Below, piece by piece: positions 1 to 9,565 of a DNA stretch of 64,000 nucleotides; the stretch's first letter is position 1; each line of letters starts with the position of its first letter. The translations under genes were made by a program, and so were the position numbers. The stretch covers positions 1,116,001-1,180,000 of the forward strand of contig JBCAML010000001.1 of the NCBI GenBank assembly GCA_038503075.1. Reading direction: 5' to 3'. Source of the stretch: Gyromitra esculenta. Its lineage: Eukaryota; Ascomycota; Pezizomycetes; Pezizales; Discinaceae. The notes beneath the pieces were generated by a model. It was not told where the DNA came from. It worked only from the letters and a program-made list of their open reading frames with translations, and did not search any database.

Positions 1-1677
1 CTGAGCTGTTCGAATCTGCGTCTTAAGATGATCGTATAACTCTTGCATAGTAATGGTGAACTTAGACGCGTCTAGGCTTTGAACAGTGGTACTTGGGGAG
101 ATAACAGAGGTATCAAACCGAGGATGGTAACCGTAGTTGGCAAAAAAGGGGGAAACTTTGGTACTTGCAGATTCCTGGTTATTAGCCGAGAACTCAGCCA
201 TTGGTAACCAACTACTCCAGTCTCCTTGTTGGTAATTCACGTAGGAGCGTAAATATTGCTCCATAACGGCGTTCAGTCGTTCCGTTTGCCCATCGGTTTC
301 GGGGTGGAAGGCCGTTGACATCCTAGCTTGGATACCTAAGCGTTGACAGAGTTCCTTCCAGAAGTGAGCGGTAAATTGGGTGCCTCGATCGGATGTGACA
401 TATGTCGGTAAGCCATGAAGTTTCCACACATGTTGAAGGTAAAGGTCTGCGACATCTCGTGAATTAATCGTAGTGTTACATGGAATAAGGTGTCGCATTT
501 TCGATAAGCGGTCTACTATCACCATAATGGCATCATAGCCATTTGATTCCGGGAGGCCTGTAACGAAGTCCATCGAGATTTCTTGTCAAGGGCGGTTTGG
601 AATAGGTAACGGGCGAAGAACTCCTTGAGTCTGCTGGTTGACTGGCTTCGCTTTCTGACAGATATGGCAATTACGCACATATTGTTTGATGGATTCTCTC
701 ATTTTAGGCCAGTAGAAGTTCCTAGCAAGGAGTTCGAAGGTTTTATCTTGTCCTGGATGGCCCGCTGAGGGGCTATCATGGTGCCTTCGGATGAGTTCTA
801 AGCGAAGAGGATCAAAGTTAGGGACATAGATAGCGTTCCGATATCGAAGTCTTCCATTTTCTTCCTTGCATTCGCTTAAGGTGATTTCTTTTGATCGTTG
901 GTCCTTATTCCTTAGTGCTAAAAGAATTCTTTCCGGAAATTGATCAGCAATGTATCCCGCTAGGAAGAGTTGCTCTAGAGAGGCGTCCAGTTCAGCGGCT
1001 TCATTTGACAAAGAAGCCGATAACAAACTTAGCTTAGGATCTACGTTTTCCTTCTTTAATACCACTTGGCTTTGATGTGCCAATCTTTCATCCCCTTCCT
1101 TGGGAAGATCTCCTGATCTTCTAGTCAATGCATCTGGCTTCCCTCCTTGGCTACCTGGGCGGTAGGTAATTACGAAGTCGAAGCGGGAAAGATATTCGGC
1201 CCATCGTGCTTGCCGTCGGTTCAGTTGTTTTGTACTCATAAAATATTCGAGATTTTTATGGTCGCTGATTACGTCGATGGGGTGTTTAGAACCTTCGAGT
1301 TCCGGGCGCCATTCTTCAAATACTCTGATGATGGCTAGTAATTCCTTGTCATATATCTCGTAATTGCATTCAGCAGGTGAATGTTTTTTCGAGAAAAAAG
1401 CGACTGGGTGTAAGACTCCGGCGTCATCATATTGAGAGAGCACTCCTCCGGATACAAAGTCAGAGGCATCTGTTTCCACGATAATTTTCTTATCTGGATC
1501 AAAGTGGATGAGAATGGGGGCGGTGGTGAAGGCGTATTTAAGGTTTTCAAAAGCTATGTCGGCTTCGACAGACCATTCGAAGATGATACCTTTCCTAGTA
1601 AGGGCGGTAAGGGGAGCAGCAAGCTTAGAAAACCCGAGGATGAAGCGACGGTAGAAGTTGGCAAAACCTAAGAAGGC
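1..1677 (-). pseudogene. A0 pol fragment: RNase H, integrase
   Basis: The minus-strand translation gives the end of the RT ([11 protein letters not shown]), RNase H ([12 protein letters not shown]), the HHCC integrase zinc finger ([12 protein letters not shown]) and the integrase core (SMDFVTGLP, TSDRGTQF). A tryptophan codon in the conserved RPWQE motif is TGA at 586-588, which splits the frame. The fragment ends at 1677 in the AAGGC duplication made by element A, and pol resumes at 7561. Confidence 0.9.
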
Positions 1678-2095
1678 TTTCACGGATGGAACCGGGTAAT
1701 GGGTTGAGATGAGGTTGTTTGAAGTAAGCGAAGGGTTGTTGGGATATAATGGCTTTGTTGTTCGGTTATGTTTCGGTTGTCGCCGGGTTGTTGATTTGTA
1801 CTACGGGAAAGCGGGGTATTTAAGCGGAGGATTTCGGTCGTTGTTGTTTTCTTCTCTTCTTTCCTTAAGCAACGTTCTCGTTTACCTTCTCTTGTAATTG
1901 CGGAATACTATCTCGGTTCTACCTCAGAACCCTCGCTGTCGCTGTCCACCTCGCTGCACTTATCTCGCCTTGAGATAGACCCCTCGTAGAACTTGTAGAA
2001 ACACTGCACTCCTCGAACGTGTTAGTACCTCGCCTAAGTAGCACTGCTCACCTTCAGGGATACTGAAGGGCTTAACGAGGGACTGAACCGTGAGA
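1678..2095 (+). repeat. 5' LTR of element A
   Basis: 418 bp, starting TTTCACGG and ending CCGTGAGA, so the ends are imperfect inverted repeats and not TG...CA. A TATA-like TATTTAA is at 1817-1823. AAGCAACGT at 1867-1875, about 50 nt further on, is a plausible transcript start. It is an exact complement of ACGTTGCTT at 2098-2106 just after the LTR, consistent with self-priming. A U5 hairpin (CCTTCAG/CTGAAGG, loop GGATA) lies at about 2051-2069. Confidence 0.92.
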
Positions 2096-2108
2096 TTACG
2101 TTGCTTCC
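2096..2108 (+). other. Primer-binding site of A (self-priming type)
   Basis: TTACGTTGCTTCC follows the 5' LTR. Its ACGTTGCTT core complements AAGCAACGT inside the LTR at 1867-1875. I recognise no tRNA 3' end. Tf1/sushi elements prime reverse transcription from the folded-back 5' end of their own mRNA, and this arrangement matches. The same PBS follows the 5' LTRs of B, C, E, F, G and A0. Confidence 0.7.
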
Positions 2109-2170
2109 TACATCTACACCTTCTACCACCCGATCCACACAAAAGCATACCTACCCCCATCGACTCCACC

Positions 2171-3463
2171 ATGGAAGGAGCTGCCGTCGCCACAAAACGC
2201 TTCCCCACCAGGGAAGCTTTCGCCCAAGCCTACCGAGACGATCCCGCGGAACTCTATAACGAGCTCAGGGACCTCAATCAAGCCCTGGAGGACCAAATCG
2301 ATGTCCTCCAGGAAAGCGAGCGAGAAGCTGAGGTCAAACTCAACACAGCTCGCATTCAAACCGATAACGCCCTCCGCCATGCCACAGAACAAGACCAACG
2401 AGTTACTGAGGCTGCAAGTCTAATCGCCCGGCTGCGACAGGAGCGAAACGAAGCTCGAGCCGCTACTCAAGCCCCTCCCGCTCCACCTAACCTCACGGCC
2501 ACCCCACCTCCACCAACAAATTCTCACCGATCAGAACGGATGCCAGATCCTGAAAAATTCGATGGATCTCGAACTAAACTCCCCGGTTTTATCCTACAAC
2601 TCCGCTCCAAACTCACTGTCAACCGGGACCGCTTCGCCAACGAGACCACAATGATCCTCTATACTATCAACCGTCTAGAAGGAGCAGCGTTGGAACAAGT
2701 TCGGCACACCGTTCTCCCCTCAGGCCTCACCACCTGGACCAGTGCGGAGCAACTCATCACCGCCCTAGAAACTGCCTTTGGCGATCCAGACCCAACCGGC
2801 ACCGCTCGACGAGAGCTCCATCAACTCCGTCAAGGGAAACGTGATTTTTCGGCTTATCTAGCCGACTTTCAAAGAATCATGGGTCAGTTAAATTTTGACG
2901 AGAATTCTAAGATGGATGCCCTGGAACATGGCATGTCGGAAGAACTCAAGGAAGCAATGGTTTTTGCACCCATCGCCCCCGCCAACCTCCCGGAGATGAT
3001 TCTCACCCTGACCCGATTGGATAACCGAATCCGAGCTCGCAAGGCAGAGAAACGGGGAAACGCCAGAGAAAATATGGGCCAATTCAGTGCCCCCGCCGCC
3101 TTCACCCCTGCTTCCTCCTTTACCCCAGGAGGACTAGCCCCTATGGACCTATCGTTCGGACGCACCAGCAATCTTTCTCGCCCTCCTCAAGACCAACGAT
3201 ATACAATGGTCAACGGACGAAGAAAGCTTTCGGAGGAAGAGAAACAGTGGCGCCGCGCCACCGGAAAGTGTATGTTCTGTGCTGCCCCGGACCACTCCTA
3301 CGCCAATTGCCCCTCTGCTCCGAAAAAGCCTACGATGAGAGGAGCCCTCACCGCCCCACCTGCTAACCGCACGCCCCCGGCCTCTTCCCTACCGCCGCCA
3401 CCTCTCCCGCCTCAATTTTTTGCCTTAGAGTCTGCAAGCGCCTCAAGCGAGGCTTTAAACTAG
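2171..3463 (+). CDS. gag: Gag of element A
   Basis: 430 aa. Capsid-like Gag of a Ty3/Gypsy element, which assembles virus-like particles. I chose the ATG at 2171 (CACCATGG context; MEGAAVATKRF) because C, A0 and E start at the same residue. The N-terminal third has a probable coiled coil (LEDQIDVLQESERE), the middle is a retrotransposon-gag fold (RRELHQLRQGKRDFSAYLADF), and near the C-terminus a zinc knuckle [14 protein letters not shown] (CX2CX4HX4C) binds RNA. A proline-rich tail precedes the stop. The last codons are TCT/GCT TTA AAC TAG, part of the frameshift signal. Confidence 0.93.
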   Translation: MEGAAVATKRFPTREAFAQAYRDDPAELYNELRDLNQALEDQIDVLQESEREAEVKLNTARIQTDNALRHATEQDQRVTEAASLIARLRQERNEARAATQAPPAPPNLTATPPPPTNSHRSERMPDPEKFDGSRTKLPGFILQLRSKLTVNRDRFANETTMILYTINRLEGAALEQVRHTVLPSGLTTWTSAEQLITALETAFGDPDPTGTARRELHQLRQGKRDFSAYLADFQRIMGQLNFDENSKMDALEHGMSEELKEAMVFAPIAPANLPEMILTLTRLDNRIRARKAEKRGNARENMGQFSAPAAFTPASSFTPGGLAPMDLSFGRTSNLSRPPQDQRYTMVNGRRKLSEEEKQWRRATGKCMFCAAPDHSYANCPSAPKKPTMRGALTAPPANRTPPASSLPPPPLPPQFFALESASASSEALN

Positions 3464-3498
3464 TTCAACCAAGGTCGATCAGTGACCCTACCTTGGTT
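3454..3498 (+). promoter_or_regulatory. -1 ribosomal frameshift signal gag/pol (A)
   Basis: The slippery heptamer T TTA AAC (3454-3460) is in the gag frame and is followed at once by TAG. After a 6-nt spacer comes a perfect 9-bp stem, AACCAAGGT (3467-3475) with ACCTTGGTT (3490-3498), loop 14 nt. The -1 frame is open through this site into pol. The same arrangement occurs in C, E, G and A0, and in B with compensatory base changes. Confidence 0.85.
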
Positions 3499-6400
3499 TC
3501 AAATTTTTTACCTTTATCTGCATTTTCTATTTCTGGGTTTTCTATTTCTGGTATAAGCGTGGAGGATCAATTGGATGGGGAACACTTTGTAGTAGCATGC
3601 AAGATTTCCCATAGCAATAAAGTTATCAACACCCACGCTTTACTAGATACCGGGGCCTCAGGATTTGCATTTATTGATAAAAAATTCGCGAGTCACCATT
3701 CTCTCCCTCTTACCCCCCTAAAAACACCTCGACAACTTGAAGTTATCGATGGACGCCCTGTTGCCTCCGGAGATATCACCCATATCGCTCGACTTAATTT
3801 ATCCATTGGAAACCACCAAGAACAAGCGCCCTGTTTTGTAACTCAATTGGGTCACTATCCCTTGGTCTTAGGAATACCATGGATGAAACATCACGATGTG
3901 CATCTACAGTTCGCCGATAAACGCATTGAGTTTAACTCTAGACTCTGCACCACCCACTGCGCCCCTCACTCCCCTGTCGTCATCTCCCCATCAATCCCTG
4001 CTCCCCCAAGACTAAATATGTCCTTCATCGGCGCCGCTAGCTTTCGGACTCTCACTAGAAAACGTACCCACCAAGCCTACGCTATGTCCCTCTATGAGAT
4101 TAACAAACTCATAGATAATACAACCACCAAGGAAGAATGGAAGTCTAGGATCCCCGTTGAGTACCACGACTTCCTAGATATGTTTGACAAAGCAAAAGCC
4201 CAAGGACTACCCCCACGCCGCCCCTACGACCATAAAATACAACTAATGGAGGGGAAGGATGCACCGTTTGGACCACTTTATGGGATGTCAAGAGAGGAAC
4301 TCATTGTCCTTAAGAAGTACATCGAAGATAACCTGGAGAAAGGCTTTATTCGCGCTAGCTCCTCCCCTGCGGGTTCCCCTGTATTATTCGTGAAAAAAGC
4401 AGACGGCTCCCTACGACTATGTGTTGACTATAGAGGCCTAAACGCCATTACAGTCAAGGATCGGTACACCTCCCCTCTCATACGAGAAACTCTAGACCGA
4501 CTAGCGAAAGCCCAGTGGTATACCAAGCTCGACCTTCGCGACGGGTATCATCAGATTCGAATCGCCGAGGGAGAGGAATGGAAAACCGCTTTCCGAACCC
4601 GCTATGGCCTCTACGAATACCAGGTAATGCCTTTCGGACTAACCAACGCTCCCGGCACCTTTCAGCGCTTCGTCAACGACTGCCTCACTGAATATCTAGA
4701 TATCTTTTGTACAGCATACCTAGACGATATTCTCATCTACAGTGATACCTTCGAAGAACACCAAACCCATGTTCGAAAAGTCCTACAAACACTGAAGAAT
4801 AATAACATTCTCCTTAAACCCGAGAAATGCGAGTTTAACGTACAGACAACGAAGTATCTAGGCCTAATCCTCACCCCCGATGGCATTAAGATGGACGAAG
4901 AGAAATTAAAAGCCGTCCGAGAATGGGGAACTCCAAAGAGTGTCAAAGACGTACAAGCATTCCTAGGATTTGCTAACTTTTACCGCCGATTTATCCTGGG
5001 ATTCTCAAAACTCGCTTCGCCTCTTACTGCCCTTACAAAAAAAGGCATCAACTTCGAATGGACCGTCGAAGCCGAAATCGCCTTCGAAAATCTGAAATAC
5101 GCGTTCACTACGGCCCCCATCCTCATCCACTTTGACCCTGATAAAAAAATCATTGTGGAAACCGACGCTTCAGACTTCGTATCAGGCGGAGTCCTATCTC
5201 AGTACGATGACGCAGGAATCCTCCACCCCGTAGCCTTCTTTTCAAAGAAGCATTCACCAGCGGAATGTAATTACGAAATCTATGATAAGGAGCTATTGGC
5301 CATCATCCGTGTTTTCGAGGAATGGCGCCCCGAGCTTGAAGGATCAAAGCACCCGATTGATGTGATTAGTGACCACAAGAATCTTGAGTACTTCATGAGT
5401 ACTAAGCAACTCAATCGACGTCAAGCTAGATGGGCCGAGTACTTATCACGTTTCGATTTTGTAATCACATATCGACCAGGAAGCCAAGGAGGGAAACCCG
5501 ACGCACTCACTAGGAGATCGGGAGATCTCCCCAAGGAAGGGGATGAAAGACTGGCACACCAGAGTCAAGTGGTGTTAAAAAAGGAGAATATTGATCCTAA
5601 GCTAAGTTTGTTGTCGGCTTCTTTAACAAATGAAGCCGCTGAACTGGACGCACCCCTAAAAAAACTCTTCCTAGAAGGATATATCGCTGATAAATTCCCC
5701 GAAAAAATACTTCTAGCACTGAAGAATAAGGAACGACAGTCAAAGGAAATCACCCTTAGCGAGTGTACCGATGAAAACGATAAACTCTACTACAGAGGAA
5801 GCCTTTATGTGCCAGACTTCGACCCCCTCCGCTTAGAAATCATTAAAAGACATCACGATATCCCCGCAGCAGGACACCCAGGACGGGATAAAACCTTTGA
5901 ACTTATAAGCAGAAGGTTTTACTGGCCAAAGATGAGAGAAATAATTGGCCGCTATGTACGCAACTGCCATGTCTGTCAAAAGGCTAAGCCAGTTACCCAA
6001 CGTACGCAAGGTGTTCTCCGTCCTCTACCCATCCCTAATCGCCCGTGGCAAGAAGTGTCTATGGATTTTGTGACAGGCCTTCCAGAATCCGATGGTTATG
6101 ATGCAATTATGGTAGTAGTAGACCGCTTGTCGAAAATGCGCCATTTGATACCCTGTAATACCACGGTTAATTCCCGAGATGTGGCCAATCTATACCTTCA
6201 GTACGTCTGGAAACTTCATGGACTACCTACACACGTTACGTCGGACCGAGGTACTCAATTCACGGCCCACTTCTGGAAAGAGCTCTGTCAACGCTTAGGA
6301 ATTCAATCCCGAATGTCTACTGCCTTTCATCCTGAAACCGATGGACAAACAGAACGATTGAACGCAGTTATGGAGCAATATCTACGCTCCTATGTGTCTT

Positions 6401-7164
6401 ATCAACAGGAAGACTGGAGCAAGTGGCTACCGATGGCTGAGTTCTCTGCTAATAACCAAGAGTCAGCTAGTACTAAGGCCTCTCCCTTCTTTGCGAATTA
6501 CGGATATCACCCACGCTTCGACACCTCTATCGTTCCAACAAAGACCTCCCCCCAAAGCCTAGATGCGGCATCTTTTGCTCAGACCATGCAAGATTTGTAT
6601 GACCATTTACGAACGCAAATAAGGACGGCACAAGACACCCAGGAAACCGCCACTAATAAGCACCGTATGCCAGCCCCTTCGTACCAAGTCAATGACCAAG
6701 TCTTCGTTTCAATGAAGAATATCAGGACAATACGTAATGCTCGAAAACTGGACTGGAAATGGATGGGACCCTACCCTGTTAAGAAGATAGTGTCTCCCTT
6801 TGCTTACGAAATTGACCTTCCTGTGTCGGTTAAGTATCATCCTGTCTTTCACGTTTCCTTGTTGAAACCTGCGGCCAATGATCCCCTTCCTGGACAAGTG
6901 ATTCCTCCACCATCCCCGGTTATAGTTAACGATCAAGAGGAATACTTTATCGAAAAAATCCTCGAGCAACGAATCTACCATGGACAAAGACAGTACCTTA
7001 TTGAATGGACTGGCTATGCCCATCCTACCTGGGAACCCGCAGAAGATCTTCAGGATACCGCTGCCCTCGAGACATTTTTAACTACGATACCTACGACAGA
7101 TCTTAAGGTTCGCAGGAGCTCACGCTTAAGACGGGGGGCTACTTTCACGGATGGAACCGGGTAA
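3456..7164 (+). CDS. pol: Pol polyprotein of element A (via -1 frameshift)
   Basis: The polyprotein has aspartic protease (LLDTGASGF), reverse transcriptase (catalytic YLDD near nt 4718), RNase H (VETDASDF), integrase with HHCC finger (NCHVCQKAK) and DDE core (SMDFVTGLP, TSDRGTQF), and a C-terminal chromodomain (EYFIEKILEQ...YLIEWTGY...TWEPAEDL). No internal stop was seen. There is no obvious ATG at the start: the frame opens at the slippery site, and a free methionine appears only at 3493. The frame runs 22 nt into the 3' LTR and stops at TAA 7162-7164. The chromodomain probably guides integration to marked chromatin (family knowledge). Confidence 0.94.
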
Positions 7165-7560
7165 TGGGTTGAGATGAGGTTGTTTGAAGTAAGCGAAGGG
7201 TTGTTGGGATATAATGGCTTTGTTGTTCGGTTATGTTTCGGTTGTCGCCGGGTTGTTGATTTGTACTACGGGAAAGCGGGGTATTTAAGCGGAGGATTTC
7301 GGTCGTTGTTGTTTTCTTCTCTTCTTTCCTTAAGCAACGTTCTCGTTTACCTTCTCTTGTAATTGCGGAATACTATCTCGGTTCTACCTCAGAACCCTCG
7401 CTGTCGCTGTCCACCTCGCTGCACTTATCTCGCCTTGAGATAGACCCCTCGTAGAACTTGTAGAAACACTGCACTCCTCGAACGTGTTAGTACCTCGCCT
7501 AAGTAGCACTGCTCACCTTCAGGGATACTGAAGGGCTTAACGAGGGACTGAACCGTGAGA
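7143..7560 (+). repeat. 3' LTR of element A
   Basis: 418 bp, by eye identical to the 5' LTR at 1678-2095. It follows a G-rich polypurine tract (GACGGGGGGC, about 7130). The AAGGC duplication follows at 7561-7565. Confidence 0.93.
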
Positions 7561-8399
7561 AAGGCTTGGACATCTTTTACGCTCTTTGGTGTTCCCCACT
7601 CTCGTACGGCTTTGAGTTTCTCTTCATCCATCTTAATGCCGCTGGGGGTAAGGATGAGACCCAGGTACTTAGTGGTTTGTACCTCGAATTCACATTTCTC
7701 CGGTTTTAGCAGAATGTCGTTATCCTTGAGGGTTTGGAGGACCTTGCGAACGTGGATCTGATGCTCAGCGAAAGTGTCACTGTAGATGAGGATATCGTCT
7801 AGGTAAGCAGTACAGAAGATATCCAGGTATTCAGTGAGACAATCGTTTACAAAGCGTTGGAATGTTCCGGGGGCGTTAGTTAAGCCGAATGGCATAACCT
7901 GGTACTCGTAAAGACCATACCGGGTGAGGAAGGCGGTTTTCCATTCATCTCCCTCCGCAATGCGCACTTGGTGGTATCCGTCACGAAGGTCTAGTTTGGT
8001 ATACCATTGGGCCTTTGCTAAACGATCTAGTGTTTCTCGGATGAGAGGTGATGTATAACGGTCTTTGACAGTGATCGCATTGAGGCCACGGTAATCCACG
8101 CATAGTCGTAAAGACCCATCAGCCTTTTTAACAAAGAGCACAGGGGATCCTGCTGGAGAAGAACTAGCGCGGATGAATCCTTTTTCAAGGTTATCCTCGA
8201 TGTATTTTTTTAAAACAATGAGTTCTTCTCGAGACATTCCATAAAGAGGTCCGAAGGGGGCGTCTTTTCCTTCCTGTAATTGTATCCGGTGGTCATAAGA
8301 TCGGCGAGGGGGAAGTCCTTGAGCCTTACGTTTATCAAACATATCTAAGAAATTATGGTATTCTGCAGGAATTCTTGCCTTCCATTCCTCGTTGGTTGT
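7561..8399 (-). pseudogene. A0 pol fragment: reverse transcriptase
   Basis: Minus-strand RT segment between insertions A and B, from KARIPAEYHNFLDMF through [24 protein letters not shown] and YLDDILIYSD to WGTPKSVKDVQAF. It is open but cut at both ends: GTTGT at 8395-8399 marks the B insertion, and AAGGC at 7561 marks A. The missing N-terminal part is at 21126 onward. Confidence 0.92.
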
Positions 8400-8809
8400 T
8401 TTCACGGATTAAGATTAGGTATAGGGTCAGGGTTAGACACGAGGGAGGTTGTGGGTTGTAGAATTGTTGGATAATGTCTTTGTGTTTCGGTTGCTGTCGG
8501 GTATTAGGTTTGATGGGGAAAAGAGGGGTATTTAAGTGTTGGATATTGTTCGTTCTTTGTTTCTTTCTTCTTCTTTCTTTAAGCAATGTTCTCGTTATAC
8601 TTCTTCTGTATCGATTTCAATACCACTTCGATTCTACCTCAGAATCCTCGCTGTCGCAGTGAACCATTACCGATACTTTGCCTTGAAGTATACTCCCTGT
8701 AGGACCTGTAGAAACCTCGCACTCGTCGAACGAGTTGATACCTCGCTTAAGTAGAACTGCTCACCTTCGGGGATACCGAAGGGCTTAACTGAGAAACTCA
8801 ACCGTGAGA
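8400..8809 (+). repeat. 5' LTR of element B
   Basis: 410 bp, TTTCACGG...CCGTGAGA. A TATTTAAG box sits near 8529. The presumed transcript start is AAGCAATGT, not AAGCAACGT; its U still pairs by wobble with the G of the PBS ACGTTGCTT at about 8812. The U5 hairpin reads CCTTCGG/CCGAAGG with loop GGATA, a compensatory change relative to element A. Confidence 0.9.
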
Positions 8810-8853
8810 TTACGTTGCTTCCTTCTCTACACCTCCTACTTTGACGCCTCTTT

Positions 8854-9009
8854 ATGGAACTCATTGCTTGGATTCACCAATCCATCTTGCAAGTTTTCCC
8901 CTGTCTAGCACCACGAAGACCCCAAACCGTCGTCGAGACCATTCCTGAGTGGCTCGATCACCATTACTTACGCACCAATTCTCTCCCGTGCGATAAACCA
9001 AGATCATGA
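8854..9009 (+). CDS. Conserved 51-aa upstream ORF of element B leader
   Basis: Starts MELIAWIHQSIL and contains FPCL and PEWLD motifs. Its TGA (9007-9009) overlaps the gag ATG (9006-9008) as ATGA. The G element has a homologous ORF of identical length and the same overlap, and F carries a third copy split by an insertion. Substitutions between copies preserve the frame and a W-I-x-Q-S-I-L core, which suggests the peptide or its translation is selected. The overlap would suit termination-reinitiation at gag (inference). Function unknown. Confidence 0.7.
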   Translation: MELIAWIHQSILQVFPCLAPRRPQTVVETIPEWLDHHYLRTNSLPCDKPRS

Positions 9010-9156
9010 GCTTCGCCAACCCCGCTGTCGCAGACCCCTCACCCTCCTCAGAAGGGGCCGCTGTCGCCTCCCCACGCTTCCCCACCAGAGAAGCCTTTGC
9101 CCAAGCACTGAGAGAAGATACTGCTGAGCTATACAATCATCTCAGAGACCTCTACC
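9006..9156 (+). pseudogene. gag: Gag of B, 5' part
   Basis: The N-terminus MSFANPAVADPS leads into the conserved PRFPTREAFAQALRED and LYNHLRDLY. It is interrupted at 9156 by the C element (CTACC duplication 9152-9156); coding resumes at 15021. The start lies in ATGA overlap with the upstream ORF. Confidence 0.88.
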
Positions 9157-9565
9157 TCTCACGGTTCAGTCCCTCGTTAAGCCCTTCAGTATCCCTGAAG
9201 GTGAGCAGTGCTACTTAAGCGAGGTACTAACACGTTCGAGGAGTGCCGTGTTTCTACAAGTTCTACGAGGGGTCTATCTCAAGGCGAGATAAGTGCAGCG
9301 AGGTGGACAGTGACAGCGAGGGTTCTGAGGTAGAACCGAGATAATATTCGACAATTACAATAGAAGGTAAACGAGAACGTTGCTTAAGGAAAGAAGAAGA
9401 GAAGAACCACAAATGATCGAAATCCACCGCTTAAATACCCCGCTTTCCTTAACAAAACTTATAGCCGAAAAATAACCGAACAACAAAAGGATTGTACAAC
9501 CGTCCAAATCACAATGCAACCAACAACCCAACCCATGACTTATTATCCGGAATTAATCCATGAAA
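9157..9565 (-). repeat. 3' LTR of element C
   Basis: Read on the minus strand it begins TTTCATGG and ends CCGTGAGA. It follows the minus-strand polypurine stretch GGGGGGAGCTAC. The pol frame ends inside it with TAA at 9553. Confidence 0.92.

Larger units (their letters stand above)
1678..7560 (+). mobile_element. Intact Ty3/Gypsy chromovirus A
   Basis: The element is complete: 418-bp LTRs at 1678-2095 and 7143-7560, gag, pol and a 5-bp target duplication AAGGC (1673-1677 and 7561-7565). The two LTRs look identical by eye and both reading frames are open, so the insertion is young and may still be mobile. It lies in the RT/RNase H region of A0 in the opposite orientation. The chromodomain at the pol C-terminus places it among the chromoviruses (established family knowledge). 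Confidence 0.95.

Noticed and set aside
1709..1897. 62-codon open frame repeated at 7174-7362
   Set aside because: It lies wholly within the LTR U3/R and is identical only because the LTRs are. No protein features.
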